The position numbers and the translations under genes are program-made. The notes under the pieces are model-generated. The model had not been told where the DNA came from. It saw nothing but the letters and a program-made list of their open reading frames with translations, and made no database searches. A stretch of 14,927 bases of DNA from CAUYUA01 sp963575675 (lineage in GTDB: Bacteria; Pseudomonadota; Alphaproteobacteria; Azospirillales; Azospirillaceae): contig CAUYUA010000268.1 of assembly GCA_963575675.1 (NCBI GenBank), positions 1-14,927 of the forward strand, given 5' to 3'. The stretch's first letter is position 1. Each line of letters begins with the position of its first letter. Below, piece after piece: positions 7,925 to 14,927 of the stretch.

Positions 7925-7942
7925 GTGTCAATCCTTTGACAC
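7925..7942 (-). terminator. Hairpin immediately after the methyltransferase stop
   Basis: GTGTCAA and TTGACAC form a perfect 7-bp stem with a TCCT loop, two bases beyond the stop codon. Downstream on the minus strand the first T-run (ATTTTTA) comes only about ten bases later, so this would be a weak terminator. Confidence 0.4.
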
Positions 7943-7944
7943 GT

Positions 7945-8655
7945 TTATAGTTTTTGAGCCATTATCTTAATGATTTTGTTCGTCTGAGCAATAATTTTAA
8001 TATCTCCAAAAACATCGCGAATTGTTTTTTGCACTTGAGACAATTGATCATTTTCTCGCAAGTCTAAAAAAAGCAAACCTCCGGGAGTAAGAACATCGAA
8101 CGCCGCGTTTAAATAAGTTTCAACCGGGTAGTGATATCCCCATGACATCAAAGAAAGAACAAAATCAGCTTGTTTTGTAGGAAACGGAGCCTGATCTATA
8201 TTTATCGCAGTAATTTTAGATGGTTCGATTCCATTGGAAATCAAAAAATCTACAGATAGGCCAAGATCATTATAATAAGAAGCTTCCGTCTTATATCCAT
8301 AGTAAATTTTTGAAGTTCCGGTTTTATCAACAAGCGTCACATTGGGACCGGCGTTTTGGTAGTGACTGTAAATAAGAGCGTCAATCCCGGCCAAACCACA
8401 TCCGACGTCAATAAAATGATTGCATGTTTTTGGAAGGTGAGGACGTAAAATATCGAACTCCTCTTGCATTGCTTTATAGTAGAGGTCTGCTATTTTTTTT
8501 CCTCTTCCGTATTCGACAAGCCCCATCATCCAACGAGAATAGAAATTAACTCCGCATAATCTTTGCATGACTTGAGAGATCGGACGCTGAAACTGCGTTC
8601 TTTGTAGTAAAAGATAACGGTTTGCAGCGGATTTCATTTTAAAACTGTTCAACAT
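7945..8655 (-). CDS. Class I SAM-dependent methyltransferase
   Basis: This 236-residue protein has the Rossmann methyltransferase signature: motif I FIDVGCGLAGID (residues 81-92), the acidic end of strand beta-2 at D110 (VTLVD), and a late LTPGGLLFLDLR segment (189-200). It is soluble, with no signal peptide. The start is supported by GGAGAAG at 8661-8667, and the first codons closely match the leader of the radical SAM gene at 14902. The substrate cannot be read from the sequence; context (UDP-sugar and radical SAM genes) favours a sugar or small surface metabolite, but this is inference. The coding sequence is visibly more A/T-rich than the dehydrogenase and repA next to it, which suggests a separate origin. 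Confidence 0.8.
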   Translation of the reverse strand: MLNSFKMKSAANRYLLLQRTQFQRPISQVMQRLCGVNFYSRWMMGLVEYGRGKKIADLYYKAMQEEFDILRPHLPKTCNHFIDVGCGLAGIDALIYSHYQNAGPNVTLVDKTGTSKIYYGYKTEASYYNDLGLSVDFLISNGIEPSKITAINIDQAPFPTKQADFVLSLMSWGYHYPVETYLNAAFDVLTPGGLLFLDLRENDQLSQVQKTIRDVFGDIKIIAQTNKIIKIMAQKL

Positions 8656-8660
8656 TTTTT

Positions 8661-8667
8661 CTTCTCC
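8661..8667 (-). promoter_or_regulatory. Ribosome binding site of the methyltransferase
   Basis: GGAGAAG followed by five A residues and ATG. It selects the ATG at 8653-8655 over the internal ATG six codons later. Confidence 0.6.
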
Positions 8668-8772
8668 AAAAGAATTGTTGCGTTTCGAGTTTATCTCAAC
8701 GACGTAAATTTTTCTAGCCTCGACAACGTCGAAATGAAATTCTATTTACACTTTTCATTATTTCATTGCTTG

Positions 8773-9804
8773 TTATTCATCGTCGATTTCATCATTCGGA
8801 GCCGAAGACAACAACGGACGCCCTAAGAGAACTCGAACAGCTTCTTGTGTGGCTTCGATCTCCATCCGCGCCCGACAATCAACCGTCATTGATCCCATAT
8901 GACACGTCAACAAAAGGTTCCGACAGTTTTGCAGAGGGCCGGAATAGGGTTCTTGCGGAAAAACATCAATGGCGGCTCCCGAAAGCCTTCCATTTTCCAA
9001 AGCCGAAACCAAAGCCACGTCATCCACCAAATCTCCTCGCGCCGTGTTGATTAAAACAGCCCCCGGCTTCATCATCGACAAAGTCTCCGCTGCAATCATC
9101 CCGCGCGTTTTGCGGGTGGAGGGCGCGTGCAGAGTAATTATGTCGCTTTGGCGCAGAATGGTTTCTCGATCCGTCCACACAACCGCAGAGCCGTTCAACG
9201 CATCCGAGAAAAGATCAAATTCAGGCGCGATATCGTGCGCCAGAATTTTCACGCCCGGAAAGCCTCCGAGAATATGTCTGATTACTTTTCGTCCGATCCG
9301 TCCTACGCCGATCACGCCGATGACGCACTCGGCCAACCTGAGACCCGTGCGACGTTTCCATAAACCGGCCCGCAGATCCCGATCGGCAAGATGAGTCTGA
9401 CGCAGAACGCTCAACATCAAGCCGACCGTCAACCCCGCCCCCGCCGGAGCCGGAGCGTCCGGAGTGTAACTCACTTGCACGCCGTGACGTCGAGCCGCCT
9501 GTAGATCAACGCCGTCCAAGCCGATTCCAACGCGACAGATTGCTTTCAGAGTTGGAGCGCACGCCGCTATCGTTTCCCCAGAGATCGTTTCGGTGCCGGC
9601 AATCACGACGCTGTGTCCTCGGATGACCTCCAGAACTTCTCTCGGCTGCAAGCGACGCCCAAGAGGATTGACGCTCCACGGAATCCCCGTTTCGGTCAGA
9701 AGAGCCGCAGGCGTGGGGTCTCGTTCTGCGAAAGGCGTTGTCGTGACCATCACCGACAAAGATCGCGCGTGCTCGAAAGAGGTTGCCATAATGGAGACGC
9801 CCAT
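8773..9804 (-). CDS. D-2-hydroxyacid dehydrogenase, phosphoglycerate-dehydrogenase-like
   Basis: From the ATG at 9804 the protein has 343 residues. It carries the NAD-binding loop G166-V-G168-R-I-G171, an Asp (D191) at the end of the next strand that points to NAD over NADP, and the family's catalytic trio: Arg in NTARGDLVD (R256), Glu in DVFPQEP (E285) and His in TCHMGS (H302). It lacks the C-terminal regulatory domain of E. coli SerA, as do many family members. The reaction is NAD-dependent oxidation of a 2-hydroxyacid or the reverse; 3-phosphoglycerate is possible, but a sugar-acid precursor is equally likely in this setting. The start is uncertain: a TTG at 9829-9831 overlaps the repA stop, and ATGs lie at 9804 and 9789, none with a clear ribosome binding site. 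Translation may be coupled to repA. Confidence 0.85.
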   Translation of the reverse strand: MGVSIMATSFEHARSLSVMVTTTPFAERDPTPAALLTETGIPWSVNPLGRRLQPREVLEVIRGHSVVIAGTETISGETIAACAPTLKAICRVGIGLDGVDLQAARRHGVQVSYTPDAPAPAGAGLTVGLMLSVLRQTHLADRDLRAGLWKRRTGLRLAECVIGVIGVGRIGRKVIRHILGGFPGVKILAHDIAPEFDLFSDALNGSAVVWTDRETILRQSDIITLHAPSTRKTRGMIAAETLSMMKPGAVLINTARGDLVDDVALVSALENGRLSGAAIDVFPQEPYSGPLQNCRNLLLTCHMGSMTVDCRARMEIEATQEAVRVLLGRPLLSSAPNDEIDDE

Positions 9805-9827
9805 AAAATCATGTTGAAAAATGTGGG

Positions 9828-10814
9828 TCAAAAGCTTGGGAAGCTGGGGACTTTTGCGCCGGGAACCGGGGGACGCGATGGAAAAAGCGTGACGCCTTCG
9901 TCTCCGATTTGAACTTTGGCGTCTTCATACACCGCCAGAACATAATTCAACGCCAAACAGAATTCGGCCTTGAACGATCTAAGGTTATGCTTGTAGGCGA
10001 GTTCGTCTTTATATTTTCGATTGGGGCCGAATTGGCTGAACACCGCCGTCCATGACACGATCATCGGCTTGTCGATGATGTGCAAACGATAGGCGAGCCA
10101 GAGGTATATATCCAAAGCCATGCTCTTTCCGGCGATTTGTTTGATCGCGGGCTCCCACACCGGCACGGGGTGAGATTTCAAAGTTTGGAAAAAAGCGTCG
10201 GAAAGCTCGACCAAATCATCAAATAAATGACCTTGATCGGTGTTCTTTCGCATGTTGATGGCGGTTTTGACGATGGTTTCGTTACGATATGAGTTGATCT
10301 TCGATCCGTTGTGCTTTCCGGAGTACTCGAAGGTCAATCTGCACCGGCTTATTCTTTCGGCTTGGTTTCGAACCTCTTTATAAGTCGTTCCACCTGTGCT
10401 GATGTCCATCCTTTCGAGCCATTGGTTCATGGATCGCCCCAGCCGAACCAAGGGCGAGTTCTTCCGCAACGCTTCGGTTTGCAAGTAAATCAAGATCAGG
10501 CGCGCTTTTGAGCCGTAAGGGACTCCGACATACTCATAATCCGACGACGTGCGGGGATGAGGCGTGGTTGGTCGACGTCCGGGCTCCACCAACAAAGAGA
10601 TTGCTCCATTGGCGCGAACCCATGGTTGGTCATTCGGAATTTGACGATGAGGAAAGCCCGCCAAACAGAATCCTGAATGAATAATTCCAAATTCGGCAAT
10701 GTCGGCGCAAATGATGGAGGAGGCAATCTGAAAGAAGGGAACTTGCTCTGGGTTGATCATAGCCCTGGCGTTGTCTTTGCCGTGGGTCCTGATCAAGTCG
10801 TGTAATTCGCCCAT
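9828..10814 (-). CDS. repA: Plasmid replication initiator, RepA family
   Basis: The 328-residue protein carries the block typical of the 'plasmid encoded RepA' family (RepA_C type): YGSKARLILIYLQTEALRKN (residues 100-119), then LGRSMNQWLERM (125-136) and GGTTYKEVRNQAERISRCRL (141-160), with a later region SMALDIYLWLAYRL (231-244). This family initiates replication of plasmids in proteobacteria by binding the origin. The ATG at 10812-10814 is preferred because GGTGA lies five bases before it; a GTG nine bases upstream is less likely. The stop codon overlaps a possible TTG start of the dehydrogenase. Its presence among surface genes suggests that the whole segment is plasmid-borne or derived from an integrated plasmid. 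No partition genes (parA/parB) are visible. Confidence 0.8.
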   Translation of the reverse strand: MGELHDLIRTHGKDNARAMINPEQVPFFQIASSIICADIAEFGIIHSGFCLAGFPHRQIPNDQPWVRANGAISLLVEPGRRPTTPHPRTSSDYEYVGVPYGSKARLILIYLQTEALRKNSPLVRLGRSMNQWLERMDISTGGTTYKEVRNQAERISRCRLTFEYSGKHNGSKINSYRNETIVKTAINMRKNTDQGHLFDDLVELSDAFFQTLKSHPVPVWEPAIKQIAGKSMALDIYLWLAYRLHIIDKPMIVSWTAVFSQFGPNRKYKDELAYKHNLRSFKAEFCLALNYVLAVYEDAKVQIGDEGVTLFPSRPPVPGAKVPSFPSF

Positions 10815-10819
10815 GATCG

Positions 10820-10824
10820 TCACC
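10820..10824 (-). promoter_or_regulatory. Ribosome binding site deciding the repA start
   Basis: GGTGA, part of the anti-16S complement, lies five bases before the ATG at 10814. It overlaps the alternative GTG start, which argues against that start. Confidence 0.5.
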
Positions 10825-10973
10825 AGAGATCAAATGAAATTTTGCCGGAAGGCGTTCTTATTTCTATATGTTTTCACGAATTAAATCCAGCGTTGCTTTA
10901 TCGGCGTTCTCAGCAATCTCTTATCTTATCCTTAGAATACATCAATTGACGGGCAATGTCCTGTCGGATCTAA

Positions 10974-11014
10974 GAGCCTGTCCGGAAAGGATATCAATGT
11001 TTTTGGACAGACCC
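10974..11014. mobile_element. 41-bp element made of two IS-like ends
   Basis: One end reads GAGCCTGTCCGGAAA. The other, in reverse complement, reads GGGTCTGTCCAAAAA, so 11 of 15 terminal bases agree. TAA flanks both sides (10971-10973 and 11015-11017), fitting a 3-bp target duplication. Only about 11 bases remain between the ends. It may be an excision relic or internally deleted element of the IS5 superfamily. The stem could also act as a terminator for the decarboxylase gene. Confidence 0.4.
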
Positions 11015-11081
11015 TAAGAACGAAATTTAAAAAAACGCTCCGAAGCCTTCAACTCCAGTGCTCCAGACCAAAACATGGAAA

Positions 11082-12041
11082 TTATGCATCTCCGTTCTCG
11101 ATCAGCGCGCGGAAATAAGCAATTGTTCGGGCAAGCCCTTCTCTGAGGGGAACTTTAGGCTCCCACTCCAAAAGCGCCTTGGCCTTAGAAATATCGGGAC
11201 GTCGTTGTTTGGGATCATCTGTGGGGAGCGGTTGAAAAATAAACTTGGATCGCGATCCCGTAAGACTCAGGATTGTTTCCGCAAGTTCAATCATCGTGAA
11301 CTCAACGGGGTTTCCCATATTGAGAGGCCCAGGAACATCTCCCGGCGTGTTCATAAATCGAACCATGCCTTCCAAGAGATCGTCGCAATAACAAAACGAG
11401 CGCGTTTGCGACCCATCTCCGTAAAGAGTGATGGGTTCTCCTTTCAGCGCCTGCATAATGAAATTGGATATCACGCGCCCGTCTGAAGGATGCATTCGAG
11501 GTCCGTAAGTGTTGAAAATGCGAACAACTCGAATATCCAAGTTATGTTGGCGATGATAGTCAAAGAATAATGTCTCGGCGCAGCGTTTTCCCTCGTCATA
11601 ACACGATCTTGGTCCGATTATATTGACGTTTCCCCAATACTCTTCCGGCTGAGGATGAACGGATGGGTCTCCATACACTTCACTGGTTGAGGCTTGTAAT
11701 ATCCGCGCTTTGACGCGCTTGGCCAATCCCAGCATATTGATCGCGCCGTGGACGGAGGTCTTGGTGGTTTGCACCGGGTCGAATTGATAATGAATGGGAG
11801 AAGCGGGACACGCCAGATTATATATCTGATCAACTTCGATATATAATGGAAATGTTACGTCATGGCGAATAACTTCAAACCGAGGATTGTTTATAATGTG
11901 TAAAATATTTTGCTTTTGACCTGTAAAGTAGTTGTCAACGCAAATAACTTCTTGTCCGGACGCCAGCAGTCTTTCGCAAAGATGGGATCCAAGAAACCCT
12001 GCTCCGCCGGTGACAAGAATACGCTTTTTCGTCATCGTCAT
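11082..12041 (-). CDS. uxs: UDP-glucuronate decarboxylase (UDP-xylose synthase)
   Basis: The 319-residue protein is an extended short-chain dehydrogenase with the NAD loop TGGAGFLG (residues 11-18), the STSE active-site stretch (118-121) and the catalytic pair Y148 and K152 in SCYDEGK. The segments ACPASPIHYQFDP and PEEYWGNVN are hallmarks of UDP-glucuronate decarboxylases, which separate them from general epimerases. It converts UDP-glucuronate to UDP-xylose with NAD bound, in the cytoplasm, to supply pentoses for surface glycans. The ATG at 12039-12041 is chosen because GGAGT lies seven bases before it; an upstream GTG at 12071 has no such support. The two radical SAM genes upstream on the same strand suggest a common sugar cluster. 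No UDP-glucose dehydrogenase is in the window to make the substrate. Confidence 0.93.
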   Translation of the reverse strand: MTMTKKRILVTGGAGFLGSHLCERLLASGQEVICVDNYFTGQKQNILHIINNPRFEVIRHDVTFPLYIEVDQIYNLACPASPIHYQFDPVQTTKTSVHGAINMLGLAKRVKARILQASTSEVYGDPSVHPQPEEYWGNVNIIGPRSCYDEGKRCAETLFFDYHRQHNLDIRVVRIFNTYGPRMHPSDGRVISNFIMQALKGEPITLYGDGSQTRSFCYCDDLLEGMVRFMNTPGDVPGPLNMGNPVEFTMIELAETILSLTGSRSKFIFQPLPTDDPKQRRPDISKAKALLEWEPKVPLREGLARTIAYFRALIENGDA

Positions 12042-12048
12042 AAATTTT

Positions 12049-12053
12049 ACTCC
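12049..12053 (-). promoter_or_regulatory. Ribosome binding site deciding the decarboxylase start
   Basis: GGAGT seven bases before the ATG at 12041 places the start ten codons inside the longest open frame. Confidence 0.6.
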
Positions 12054-12281
12054 GAATTCGGGATCAATCACGAATGCAATCGGATGAAGATGATGGATAT
12101 TGCGCCTTGTTGCGTCCTTTTTTCGTTCTTATTTCAAAAGAACACGGCGCGTGCGTGATAAAGACAAGCATTCTCCATGAATGTCCTCATTCCGAGAGTT
12201 CCAAGCGAAGGAGCGTTCTTGTATCCGGCGGTTTTGAACACGCTCGTTTGTCTGCGTTGGAAACACCGAAAATCATTGGCG

Positions 12282-13541
12282 TTACATTCCGCAATGCGTC
12301 AGGCAATGATCGGTTCCGGCGCACAGATGAGACTTGAACAAAGCGTCGTTTTTCTCAAGGATTGTTTCAAAATCATCGACAAGGGCGTTGCCGACGAGAT
12401 TACACTTACTGCATCCAATGCAGATAGCGCCTTTGGGACCAATGATGAAATTGTCGAAGGCCATGGAGCAGTGTAAGGGGCTCCGTTCATTTGATCCTGA
12501 ATTGAAATTGGCGCTTACCATAAGAGGATCATTCACCGCTTCACGCAGCCGACGGAGGACCTCCATAAAACGGTTGGGAGACATCCGTGTGAATGGATTG
12601 GTCTGATTGCGGAGCTGCGGCAAGAGATGAGAGAAGGCGAAGCTTTGAAACAAATGATTGTAAGCGGCGGCGAAACGAGGAGCGGCGTCTGCGTTTTCTT
12701 CGAACGCGGTCCAGTTGATGTTGACCAAAGGCAGCCAAGAGCGAGCCTGGTCTTTAAATTGATTGATGCGATTTAGGGCGTCGATCGCGCGATGGAAATC
12801 GTTCCGACCACGAATATGAGTGTAAAGCTCGGGCTCGTCGGCATCGATCGAGACGTTAATGATGTTGATTTTTGCCCGGATCGCAGCATGAATGATATCG
12901 TTGGTTAGAAATGCGCCGTTTGTGACGAACTCTAGATGTGGAGAATGGAATTCGCCTGCAATCTCGATGATGCGGGCGAAGTCTCGGTTCATCGTCGGCT
13001 CCCAGGCGCACGACAGCGCCACGGCGCGAGCTTTCGGAAACCAGCGTTGAGCCATGGCGCGGAAGTCCTCTGGCCTCATTCGCTCGCGTGGAGGGTTTTC
13101 CAGATTAAGAGTGTAACAGTAACGACATCTTTGTTGACACGACGACACCGTGTCTATGCGCATGCTTAAGACGCGCTCTCCTTTTCGCGCGCGGGCGTAA
13201 AGCTGCTCAAGAGTGACGCGCTCGATCAGTTTCTGCGTTAAGGGGTAGGCGTTGATGACGTTGTTTATTCCGAGCGCGCGCAATTGCGCGCTGATTTCGC
13301 GATGATATTGACTGGCGATGATGACGCAGGCGTTGTCCGGAGCGGTTTTTTTGAAAAGATCGGGGGCGTGGATTTTTACGCCGTCACATTCTCCCATCGC
13401 GTGATTGTCGATAAATCCGGATATGGTGTCGACGCCGACTTCCTCAAGATGGCGTTTGACGGTTTGTCCGCCAAAGCCTGCGCCGAAAATGAACAAAGGA
13501 ACATTGCGTGGGATTTCGGAAATCTCGGTGACCGCCATCAT
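12282..13541 (-). CDS. Radical SAM protein with N-terminal Rossmann-like domain and C-terminal cysteine cluster
   Basis: The 419-residue protein is a three-part fusion. Residues 15-110 form a Rossmann-like domain starting PLFIFGAGFGGQTVKRHLEE (GxGxxG at G20, G22, G25), with SGFIDNH and VIIASQYH as the next strands; such domains precede transferases in polysaccharide clusters. Residues 125-340 are the radical SAM core with the [4Fe-4S] cysteines C135, C139 and C142 (CQQRCRYC). The end holds C358, C374, C377, C380, C407, C413 and C417, a SPASM-like auxiliary cluster region. Enzymes of this class make a 5'-deoxyadenosyl radical and modify peptides, sugars or proteins; the substrate here is unknown. 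The start has only a weak GGAA site; a second ATG follows directly. A 194-base gap separates it from the second radical SAM gene. Confidence 0.88.
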   Translation of the reverse strand: MMAVTEISEIPRNVPLFIFGAGFGGQTVKRHLEEVGVDTISGFIDNHAMGECDGVKIHAPDLFKKTAPDNACVIIASQYHREISAQLRALGINNVINAYPLTQKLIERVTLEQLYARARKGERVLSMRIDTVSSCQQRCRYCYTLNLENPPRERMRPEDFRAMAQRWFPKARAVALSCAWEPTMNRDFARIIEIAGEFHSPHLEFVTNGAFLTNDIIHAAIRAKINIINVSIDADEPELYTHIRGRNDFHRAIDALNRINQFKDQARSWLPLVNINWTAFEENADAAPRFAAAYNHLFQSFAFSHLLPQLRNQTNPFTRMSPNRFMEVLRRLREAVNDPLMVSANFNSGSNERSPLHCSMAFDNFIIGPKGAICIGCSKCNLVGNALVDDFETILEKNDALFKSHLCAGTDHCLTHCGM

Positions 13542-13620
13542 AGTGATTTTCCATATTATTCAGGGGTCTCATCAATTGACGCCGTTTTTTTGCCGATGAA
13601 GTCGCAGTGTCGAAGGATTT

Positions 13621-13657
13621 GACCGATGACCTTTTATCGGTCCTTGATCGAGATCAA
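13621..13657. repeat. Paired palindromes between the two radical SAM genes
   Basis: GACCGAT (13621-13627) and ATCGGTC (13636-13642) form a perfect 7-bp stem with an 8-base loop. Directly next to it TTGATC and GATCAA (13644-13657) form a 6-bp inverted repeat around GA. No T-run follows on the minus strand. A regulator site or a processing structure in the shared transcript is possible. Confidence 0.4.
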
Positions 13658-13735
13658 ATCCCTCAGCGCCGGAACCAAGGGACTTGATCCGATGAAGGAT
13701 CGCTTGAAGTCGTTGAGAGGCGTTCGACAAAAATC

Positions 13736-14902
13736 TTACTTGGGAGACAAATTCAATCTTTTGTCCGCGTATTCCGCCAAAGAACGGAACCATTCCTCAA
13801 TATTTCCATCATGACCGATGCAACGTTCGCAAGGCCCTGTCTTTGCGGCGGTGTGAAAGACTCCTCTGCGCCAATTCAACAAGGCGTCTCCGGCGTATGC
13901 ATGGAATATGGTTGGATAATCAACGATATTGCCAACAAACGACCCCGTTGACACGGTTTCCTCGGTTTTTTGTTTGTACGACACGCAGCACATAAATATA
14001 TCGCCTTCATAGTTCAAAATGAACTGACGAATGGGGTATGTGCAAGGTGTTATTCTAACGAAATTATCCGGACCTTCTCCCATTTGCGTGGCCCAATTAT
14101 GACCGACGTTGGCGTAATCGAACAAGCCGCCCCAAACGATCATGTTGCGATGTTTGGTGATAAATCGAAGCACGCGGTTTTTCTTGAACTCGGCCAATTG
14201 AAAGGAGATGCCATTCTGTTTTTGAAATTTGAAAGCTCTGTCGAGAACCTCGGCTTCGCTGTAGGGGGCGTTTGGAGCGCTATGGAATGTTATGATGATC
14301 TCGGAGACGCCGAGATCAGCCGATCTGTCCAAAAGAGCGCGATTAATGTAATCTCCATTGCTTATTAACTTTAGTTTCGCGTTTGGTAATTTTGATCGCG
14401 TTTCTTCGAGGTATGAAAAATTCTCTTTATGCATAAAAAATTCATTATTTCCGACGAAAATGATGTCTCCTTCGTAATCTATTTCCGTTAGCTCACGGAT
14501 CATTTTTCTGTATCTTTCGACGTCAAAGAATTTATTGCCGCTTCGACGATCGAATTTGCTGTTGGGGCAATACGAGCACTGACGATTGCACTGTGATGAG
14601 GTTTCAATTTCGATCCATTTGACGCCTTGCTGAAAGGCGGCTTTCATATCTCTATAATCTTCTACTTTGGTCAACTGTAATGAGCTGATGATGCTGTTGT
14701 AGGCTATTCCATAAATCTCATAACCCTTAGAAACATCAAGCGGTTTGGATTTTGAGATCATTTCCATCAAAGAACTATGCATTGCGGCATCGATAGCATT
14801 GCGGGATTGTGCAATGTCCGCAAGTTCTTTGGCTTGTTGCAACCAACCAGAGCGAGATAAAAGCGAGACCTGATAAGGAATATTATTTAGCTGAACCAAC
14901 AT
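13736..14902 (-). CDS. Radical SAM/SPASM-type enzyme
   Basis: The 388-residue protein carries the radical SAM cysteines C105, C109 and C112 in CNRQCSYC after WIEIETSSQ, then LISNGDYIN and IIITFHSAP strands of the TIM-like barrel. The C-terminal part has C287, C305, C306, C358 and C361, with NYEGDIFMCC and GNIVDYP between, which is the usual SPASM layout for auxiliary iron-sulfur clusters. The first ~90 residues are a helical extension (SLLSRSGWLQQAKELADIAQ) that I do not recognise. It is distinct in sequence from the other radical SAM gene, so the pair is not a recent duplication. The start is fixed by AAAGGAGAAG at 14907-14916. Substrate unknown; sugar or surface-molecule modification is the contextual guess. 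Confidence 0.87.
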   Translation of the reverse strand: MLVQLNNIPYQVSLLSRSGWLQQAKELADIAQSRNAIDAAMHSSLMEMISKSKPLDVSKGYEIYGIAYNSIISSLQLTKVEDYRDMKAAFQQGVKWIEIETSSQCNRQCSYCPNSKFDRRSGNKFFDVERYRKMIRELTEIDYEGDIIFVGNNEFFMHKENFSYLEETRSKLPNAKLKLISNGDYINRALLDRSADLGVSEIIITFHSAPNAPYSEAEVLDRAFKFQKQNGISFQLAEFKKNRVLRFITKHRNMIVWGGLFDYANVGHNWATQMGEGPDNFVRITPCTYPIRQFILNYEGDIFMCCVSYKQKTEETVSTGSFVGNIVDYPTIFHAYAGDALLNWRRGVFHTAAKTGPCERCIGHDGNIEEWFRSLAEYADKRLNLSPK

Positions 14903-14906
14903 TTTT

Positions 14907-14916
14907 CTTCTCCTTT
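14907..14916 (-). promoter_or_regulatory. Ribosome binding site of the first radical SAM gene
   Basis: AAAGGAGAAG lies four bases before ATGTTG. The stretch is nearly identical to that of the methyltransferase gene at 8655. Confidence 0.6.
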
Positions 14917-14927
14917 AATTCTCTGAA

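Larger units (their letters stand above)
7459..7944. other. Intergenic region with several repeats, upstream of the 2020-aa gene
   Basis: No convincing coding frame is present. From right to left it contains a hairpin right behind the methyltransferase stop (7925-7942), a G6/C6 hairpin (7831-7858), an A/T palindrome (7782-7799) and a tandem 10-bp repeat (7591-7627). The 5' control region of the 2020-aa gene must lie here; I see no sigma-70-type promoter good enough to report. Confidence 0.6.
10815..11081. other. repA upstream region
   Basis: This 267-base gap lies between the end of the decarboxylase gene and repA. It should contain the repA promoter and could hold the origin. On the minus strand AGAACGCC occurs twice, at 10852-10859 and 10903-10910, 51 bases apart (close to five helical turns). 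I see no longer iteron array and no clear DnaA box. It also contains the IS-end-like element at 10974-11014. Confidence 0.4.

Noticed and set aside
10815..11081. Iteron array or DnaA boxes marking a plasmid origin
   Set aside because: Only one 8-bp repeat (AGAACGCC, twice) was found. That is too little to call an origin.
12042..12281. Hairpin GTTCTT/AAGAAC at 12125-12143 as a terminator
   Set aside because: The stem is only six base pairs and is not followed by a T-run on the coding strand.
13542..13735. Small precursor peptide gene for the radical SAM enzymes
   Set aside because: I found no short frame with a ribosome binding site and a Cys- or Gly-rich core in this gap.

Overview
The window looks like an accessory, surface-oriented segment of a Gram-negative proteobacterium. 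An alphaproteobacterium is my best guess, resting on the RepA type and the gene styles; no rRNA, tRNA or housekeeping marker confirms it. Every gene I can support lies on the minus strand, so the reading order is from high to low coordinates. A plasmid-type replication initiator (RepA) sits in the middle, so the segment is probably part of a plasmid, a chromid or an integrated plasmid.

Right part (about 11.1-14.9 kb): two different radical SAM enzymes with C-terminal cysteine clusters (13736-14902 and 12282-13541), followed by a clear UDP-glucuronate decarboxylase (UDP-xylose synthase, 11082-12041). The second radical SAM protein carries an N-terminal Rossmann-like domain of the kind found in nucleotide-sugar and polysaccharide clusters. 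These three genes look like the edge of a surface-glycan or modified-sugar island. After a short gap holding a 41-bp IS-end-like element come repA (9828-10814), a D-2-hydroxyacid (phosphoglycerate-type) dehydrogenase (8773-9804) that starts almost on the repA stop, and an A/T-rich SAM-dependent methyltransferase (7945-8655).

Left part (1-7.5 kb): two secreted repeat proteins. The first (1396-7458, 2020 aa) has three seven-bladed PD40/TolB-like beta-propellers joined by four cadherin/Ig-like (CADG/He_PIG) domains, then four 51-aa repeats I do not recognise, then RTX calcium-binding nonapeptides and a typical type I secretion C-terminus. The second (1-518, cut by the window edge) is the N-terminal 172 residues of a beta-strand-repeat protein built from 26-aa units. 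Neither has an N-terminal signal peptide. Type I secretion fits the first; for the second it is only a guess because the C-terminus is missing. No secretion machinery lies in the window.

The two long intergenic regions (519-1395 and 7459-7944) contain no convincing genes but several inverted and direct repeats, including a tandem 10-bp repeat upstream of the 2020-aa gene. Together the genes suggest a replicon that supplies cell-surface adhesin-like proteins and sugar decoration. The link between the glycan genes and the secreted proteins is inference from proximity only.
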